Below are positions 43,081 through 47,340 of a stretch of DNA of 47,340 nucleotides, in pieces. The DNA is from Ignavibacteria bacterium. GTDB taxonomy: Bacteria > Bacteroidota > Ignavibacteria > Palsa-1295. Numbering within the stretch: position 1 is the stretch's first letter; every line of letters starts with the position of its first letter. The position numbers and the translations under genes were made by a program. The notes below the pieces were generated by a model. It was not told where the DNA came from and ran no database searches. It worked only from the letters and a program-made list of their open reading frames with translations. The stretch is taken from contig JABDDM010000012.1 of NCBI GenBank assembly GCA_013287605.1, positions 1-47,340 on the forward strand, written 5' to 3'.

Positions 43081-44235
43081 ATGTCATATCTTTTTACCTC
43101 TGAATCAGTTTCGGAAGGCCATCCCGACAAAGTTGCGGATCAGATCTCGGACGCAATTCTCGATGCCATGCTCGCGCAGGACCCAAACTCCCGCGTCGCC
43201 TGCGAAACGTTCGTTACGACAGGGCTTACAGTAGTTGGAGGGGAAGTCACGACCAAGGCCTACGTCAACATTCAGGACGTCGTCCGCGGTGTTATTAACC
43301 GCATTGGCTATACGAAGGCCGAGTACATGTTCGACGGAAATTCCTGCGGAGTGCTTACTGCCATCCATTCGCAGTCACCCGATATCGCCATGGGAGTTGA
43401 TACAGGTGGCGCTGGCGATCAGGGGATGATGTTTGGATATGCGACTGATGAAACACCGAACTACATGCCGGCTCCAATTAGCTATGCGCACAAGCTGGTC
43501 GAGCGTCTTGCTTACGTCCGCAAGAATGAAACGCACCTCATGCCGTACCTCCGTCCCGATTCGAAGTCGCAGGTTACCATAGAATACGAAGGACGTGCGA
43601 TCAGCCGAGTTCACACCGTTGTTGTTTCGACCCAGCATGACCCTAACGTCACTCAGGCGCAGATCAAGAGCGATGTGATCACGCATGTGATCAACAAGGT
43701 GATCCCTGCAAATTTGCGCGATGCGAATACGATCATTCACGTCAATCCGACAGGCAACTTCGAAATTGGCGGACCACACGGCGATACCGGTCTGACTGGC
43801 CGCAAGATTATCGTAGACACCTACGGAGGCCGCGCACCCCACGGCGGTGGTGCGTTCTCTGGCAAGGATCCCTCGAAGGTTGACCGCTCGGCAGCTTATG
43901 CAGCTCGTCACGTTGCGAAAAATATCGTGGCGGCAGGGCTGGCACACGAGTGCACCGTACAAGTTGCGTACGCGATCGGGGTCGCAAAGCCTGTCTCGAT
44001 CAGTGTTGATACGCGAGGTACCGGAAAGCTTTCGGATGAAGAACTCGCAAAGATCATTGAAGAAAATGTTGACCTGACACCCAAAGGCATCATTGCACGT
44101 CTTGATCTGCGCCGTCCGATCTACCAGAGCACAGCCGCTTATGGACATTTCGGCCGTGATGAGTTTAGCTGGGAGAAGCTGGACCTCGTTGAGGTATTCA
44201 AGAAGGCAGCCGAATCCATCGCTCAACTGGCGTAA
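43081..44235 (+). CDS. metK: S-adenosylmethionine synthetase (methionine adenosyltransferase)
   Basis: Makes S-adenosylmethionine from methionine and ATP in the cytoplasm. At 384 aa it is the standard bacterial length. It begins [20 protein letters not shown] with the ATP-contacting His of GHPDK at 14. The methionine/ATP site motif [12 protein letters not shown] lies near 110-121. The phosphate-binding loop is [19 protein letters not shown] near 257-275, and the C-terminus carries the usual HFGR ([12 protein letters not shown]). Upstream is the candidate structured leader; downstream is a strong terminator shared with the convergent isomerase gene. It is the only secure plus-strand gene in the window. 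No Shine-Dalgarno is evident before the ATG (CGACAATAGAG), as usual in this phylum. Confidence 0.98.
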   Translation: MSYLFTSESVSEGHPDKVADQISDAILDAMLAQDPNSRVACETFVTTGLTVVGGEVTTKAYVNIQDVVRGVINRIGYTKAEYMFDGNSCGVLTAIHSQSPDIAMGVDTGGAGDQGMMFGYATDETPNYMPAPISYAHKLVERLAYVRKNETHLMPYLRPDSKSQVTIEYEGRAISRVHTVVVSTQHDPNVTQAQIKSDVITHVINKVIPANLRDANTIIHVNPTGNFEIGGPHGDTGLTGRKIIVDTYGGRAPHGGGAFSGKDPSKVDRSAAYAARHVAKNIVAAGLAHECTVQVAYAIGVAKPVSISVDTRGTGKLSDEELAKIIEENVDLTPKGIIARLDLRRPIYQSTAAYGHFGRDEFSWEKLDLVEVFKKAAESIAQLA

Positions 44236-44258
44236 GGCTCAATCAATCTTGTCTCCTA

Positions 44259-44288
44259 AGAGCGGGCAGTAATGCCCGCTCTTTTTTT
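44259..44288 (+). terminator. Rho-independent terminator of metK
   Basis: A 10-bp perfect stem AGAGCGGGCA / TGCCCGCTCT with a GTAA loop, followed by seven Ts (44282-44288). The last bases overlap the stop codon of the convergent isomerase gene (44287-44289), so the stem is also the first sequence after that gene's end. Confidence 0.93.
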
Positions 44289-46377
44289 ATTCCTCTTCTT
44301 TGCGCAAGTCCACGATCTCAGCACTTGCCTTTGCATTCGCTACCCAAGTCGAAATCAGAAGTGGTTGGCGCTCGAGGAGCATCTGCTCCCGCAACTGGGA
44401 TTCTCCCTTTTCGAATTCTGCTTGACCAGGGATCGTCTTCTTTAGGAGCTTGATGATGTAGTAAGCATTCTCGCCTCTTACTATTGGGCTGATCGCGCCA
44501 TCCTGAAGAGCGAAGGCTGCAGCATTCACGGTTGGCTCCTCTCCGATGGTCGGTGTTACTTCGACTGGTCCTATCGTCATGCTCATCACCTTGAGATTCG
44601 GGGCTATTGACGAGGCAGCCGTCAGATCGTTTGAGACTCCGAGCTTTGCACGAATGGCATTTGCTCGAGATTCCGCGGAACGAACCCAATTGATCTTCGC
44701 GACAAGGCGACGGACGTCGCGTTCTACTTCGACAAGAGGAGACAGGCCTTCCGGCCGAATCTCCGAAAGTCTCGCGACGACAACCCCATGCACCGCAGGA
44801 GAATTAAATGGCCTGCCAATTTCCCCAACCTTTGCATCAAACAGCCATCGTGCGAATCGAGCATTCCCAAAGATCGGCACGCTCTGTTTTGTTTGATACG
44901 GGGCCTCCGTGACTACTTGGTATTGCTGTGCCTTCGCTGCAGTATCATAGCCGTGGAGCACTGCTTGTTTATAAAAAGCAAGCGCTCGCTGCATCGCTGC
45001 TTCGAGAGCCGCTTCCCGGGAAAGCGAGAACTCCAGCGATTCGCCTTTGAACTGAAGATTCGTTCGTCCAAGCACTTCAACAATGTGATAGCCGAAGGCA
45101 GATGCAAATGGCGGTTGCACCGAATGCAGTTTCGCTTTGAGGGCAACGTCTTCAAACTCCTTAACAAACACGCCTTTTGTTACCCAGCCAAGGTCGCCAC
45201 CTTTGCCTGCGGAGCCTGGATCGGCTGACAAATCACGAGCTAGCGTCGCGAAGTCCTCGCCGTTATGTAGTCTCTTATAAATTGACAACGCGACGAGGCG
45301 AGCACTGTCACGATTTTCCGGATACCCAAATGAGACCAGGATGTGCCTCGTATGGAAGGTCAACCCTTTTGATTTCGCAACGCTGGTTATTCTTGTGACT
45401 CGCGCTCCAAATGGTGTGAAGGTCGTGAGAACATTTCCAGGTTTGAGGGCCACGATTTGTTCCGCGGATAGCGTGTCAGGAAGCTCTTGCGGCAGCAGGA
45501 CATGTTCATCGATGCGCCGAGATGACGCATCCTGGGCCGTCAGGGCAGCCGCAGCCCTCTGCCAACTGCTGGCTGAAGTGCCTACTTTCGCCGCGATCGT
45601 ATTGATCCGACGAGCAAACTCAAAGCTATCAAGTTTCGAGATCTCATTCGGAAAGATCACAAATTCAGTTTTGCGCTCTTCAGGATGCGCGAAAAGATTC
45701 TTGTGCGACTCGTAGTAGTTCGAAATCTCAGACAGTGTCACACGCTCGATATAAGGCGCCAGTGAATCGGTCGTCGCAATCGTTAATAGCTGGATCTCCG
45801 CCTTCGCATGTTCATTATAGAATCGCGCCCAGAGTTCAGAATCTGGAATCATCATTGTCGAGATCATCTTCCGCTGCCATTCTTCAAAAATTGTTTGTTC
45901 GCGAAGAGGCGGGATGAGCGCGTGGCGGAGCATCGAATCATTGCGTGGGTCTTTGATCGCACTCCTGTATTCTTTGTTGTGAAACTTGCCCAACGAGTCG
46001 GTGAATTGCATTCGGATTGCTTTCGGAGGACTCTCCAGAAGCTGGTTGAGGACTTGCTCATCGGTCACGACGATCCCTAACTTCTCAGCATTCGCGCGAA
46101 TGAGCGTTCGCGTCAGCAAGTGGTCCCAGGCTTCCTGGCGAACGATGCCAAGTTCATCTTCTGTCGGTTCGCGGTCCTTATTCTGGAGTTGGAGCTGGAG
46201 GACTCCTCCATCGATTTCGTGATGATAATCCCACCGTGAGATCTTGACCCCATTAACGTAGGCGATCGCCGAAGTGTCAGGAGCTGTTGAAGGGCCGCGG
46301 ACTTGACCATAGCCTGCTTCGCTGAAGGACAGCGACCCAACACCACAGATCAAGAAAACCGTGATCCACTTAGCCAT
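44287..46377 (-). CDS. SurA/PpiD-type peptidyl-prolyl cis-trans isomerase
   Basis: Periplasmic parvulin-family chaperone that helps fold outer-membrane and secreted proteins. I prefer the ATG at 46377 (MAKWITVFLICGVGSLSFSEAGYGQ, a proper signal peptide or signal anchor); the frame extends to 46428. The N-terminal SurA-like helical region (NGVKISRWDYHHEI ... LGIVRQEAWDHLLTRTLI) occupies about the first 190 residues. A PPIC domain lies at about 340-438 from this start (FHTRHILVSFG, ARDLSADPGSAGKGGDLGWV, FGYHIVEVLGR). A second PPIC-like remnant lies near the C-terminus (ENAYYIIKLLKK). The architecture (SurA_N, parvulin, long C-terminal part) is closest to PpiD. It follows a paralog by about 70 bp and probably shares its operon. 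Confidence 0.87.
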   Translation of the reverse strand: MAKWITVFLICGVGSLSFSEAGYGQVRGPSTAPDTSAIAYVNGVKISRWDYHHEIDGGVLQLQLQNKDREPTEDELGIVRQEAWDHLLTRTLIRANAEKLGIVVTDEQVLNQLLESPPKAIRMQFTDSLGKFHNKEYRSAIKDPRNDSMLRHALIPPLREQTIFEEWQRKMISTMMIPDSELWARFYNEHAKAEIQLLTIATTDSLAPYIERVTLSEISNYYESHKNLFAHPEERKTEFVIFPNEISKLDSFEFARRINTIAAKVGTSASSWQRAAAALTAQDASSRRIDEHVLLPQELPDTLSAEQIVALKPGNVLTTFTPFGARVTRITSVAKSKGLTFHTRHILVSFGYPENRDSARLVALSIYKRLHNGEDFATLARDLSADPGSAGKGGDLGWVTKGVFVKEFEDVALKAKLHSVQPPFASAFGYHIVEVLGRTNLQFKGESLEFSLSREAALEAAMQRALAFYKQAVLHGYDTAAKAQQYQVVTEAPYQTKQSVPIFGNARFARWLFDAKVGEIGRPFNSPAVHGVVVARLSEIRPEGLSPLVEVERDVRRLVAKINWVRSAESRANAIRAKLGVSNDLTAASSIAPNLKVMSMTIGPVEVTPTIGEEPTVNAAAFALQDGAISPIVRGENAYYIIKLLKKTIPGQAEFEKGESQLREQMLLERQPLLISTWVANAKASAEIVDLRKEEE

Positions 46378-46450
46378 GGCACTCGCCAATATGAGCAGAC
46401 CGTCAAGCGAGCTGCCGACGGTCTGCAAAAAACTTCACTGACAACTGAGA

Positions 46451-47340
46451 CTACTTTGTCTTTGAACGATAGTCAACGACCTTGGCATTGTCCTTCGCAG
46501 TCTCGAGCCACTTCGTTATAAATCGCTGCTGTTTCTCCTGCAAGAGTTGCTTGAGCAAAGTCGGCTTCTGTTGCTCGAATTGCTCTTTCGTTGCAGGCAT
46601 TACATTGATCACCTTGATGATAAAGTACGCATTCTCTCCGCGGATCGGCTGACTGATCTCACCCGGTTTGAGCGAGAACGCTGCGATGTTTACTGCATAC
46701 TCTGTTCCAATACCCGAGACTGATTCCGCAGGGCCAAGCGTCGCTTGCTGTGCACGCAACGTCGAGTCACTTCCGGCGATCTTGTTCAGGTCGTCATTCG
46801 GGCCGAGCTGTGCACGCAACTGTTTTGCCATTGCCGCAACCGATTCAACACGCTTGACTTTAGCAACGGCCTGCTTGATTTGATCCTTCACCTCATCCAC
46901 CGGCTTGATGCCTTCGGGCTGAATGTCGCTGACTTGCACGATGATCGTCATGTGCGCTGCCGCGATCGTCATAGGTGGCGAGATATCACCTTTCTTTGCT
47001 TCGAATACCCAATCGTTCAACTCTTTGCTTCCGAACATTGCCTGACCATGCTTTGTAAGGACAGGTGCTTCGGTCACAACTCGATACTTTGCCGCTGCAG
47101 CCGCTTGATCGAAGCCGAGCTTCTCAGCTTGATCGTGAAAGATCTGTGCCTGTTGAGACAGCATCTTTAAGGTTTGTGAACTCGGCTTGATATTCACCGG
47201 CACTGTGATGACCAATAATCTTCGCTTTGTGCGGCCAAGAACTTCGATGATGTGATAACCAAACTGAGATGCGACCGGCACCTGCACTTGATTGAGTGGT
47301 GCGACATTCGCAACTGCTTCAAATTCCCGAACAAACTGCC
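46451..47340 (-). CDS. PpiD-type peptidyl-prolyl isomerase, 5' part outside window
   Basis: C-terminal 296 residues or so of a second parvulin-family protein; the frame is open to the window edge (QFVREFEAVANVAPLNQ at the start of the visible part). It shows the end of a PPIC domain (QFGYHIIEVLGRTKRR), a linker, and a second PPIC-like half (AFSLKPGEISQPIRGENAYFIIKVINVMPA) followed by a charged helix ending VVDYRSKTK. It aligns along its whole visible length with the downstream isomerase (ENAYFIIK versus ENAYYIIK, and similar WLETAKDNAKVVDY-type ends), so the two are tandem duplicates. A periplasmic folding role is expected, probably tied to the heavy outer-membrane and secreted load of this genome. 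Confidence 0.87.
   Translation of the reverse strand, partial: QFVREFEAVANVAPLNQVQVPVASQFGYHIIEVLGRTKRRLLVITVPVNIKPSSQTLKMLSQQAQIFHDQAEKLGFDQAAAAAKYRVVTEAPVLTKHGQAMFGSKELNDWVFEAKKGDISPPMTIAAAHMTIIVQVSDIQPEGIKPVDEVKDQIKQAVAKVKRVESVAAMAKQLRAQLGPNDDLNKIAGSDSTLRAQQATLGPAESVSGIGTEYAVNIAAFSLKPGEISQPIRGENAYFIIKVINVMPATKEQFEQQKPTLLKQLLQEKQQRFITKWLETAKDNAKVVDYRSKTK

Noticed and set aside
43375-44226. 283-codon minus-strand frame opposite metK
   Set aside because: Complete antisense shadow of a highly conserved gene; no signal or domain.

Overview
The window reads as chromosomal DNA from a member of the Bacteroidota/Chlorobiota side of the FCB group, such as Ignavibacteria or Kapaibacteria. This is inferred from four things. 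Four secreted proteins, plus a fragment of a fifth, end in type IX secretion (T9SS) type-A sorting domains, one with the spelling 'NYPNPFNPSTEI'. Many surface proteins are built from BNR/Asp-box repeats. There is a PorE-like propeller/CRD/OmpA protein and a CarboxypepD_reg TonB-dependent receptor. Shine-Dalgarno sequences are weak. By eye the base composition is about half G+C. Almost everything is on the minus strand; only metK and one doubtful 41-codon ORF are on the plus strand. I saw no tRNA, rRNA, CRISPR array, transposase or phage gene.

Region 1 (1-5.3 kb) is housekeeping: a PBP4-type D-Ala-D-Ala peptidase cut by the window edge, alaS, clpS and a NifU-C (Nfu) Fe-S carrier. Region 2 (5.4-10.0 kb) holds three secreted T9SS cargo proteins, two overlapping by one base, and a stranded half sorting domain. 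At 10.0-10.65 kb is a gene-free block of palindromic and dispersed repeats. Region 3 (10.6-14.9 kb) has an Mrp/ApbC Fe-S carrier ATPase, a CbpM-like/CbpA co-chaperone pair and an aldo/keto reductase, with a gene-poor gap between the last two. Region 4 (15.0-26.8 kb) is envelope-related: a secreted repeat protein, a PorE-like OmpA protein, a 1219-residue T9SS exoprotein, a polytopic GT-C-like membrane protein, a TonB-dependent receptor and a small Cys/His-rich secreted protein.

Region 5 (26.9-42.7 kb) is the most unusual part. Five consecutive minus-strand genes make up about 15.7 kb: a 624-aa exported adaptor, a 703-aa outer-membrane beta-barrel with a helical insert, a 1694-aa giant with a twin-arginine (Tat) signal, a 1508-aa giant without any signal peptide, and a 699-aa protein with a seven-bladed propeller. 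The first and last share a paralogous N-terminal two-domain module. None carries a T9SS sorting domain, unlike the surrounding exoproteins. I recognise no characterised system here; a dedicated envelope or surface assembly is an inference.

Region 6 (42.7-47.3 kb) has a possible operator and regulator remnant upstream of the cassette, metK on the plus strand behind a potentially structured leader, a strong terminator, and two tandem SurA/PpiD-type peptidyl-prolyl isomerases, the second cut by the window edge.
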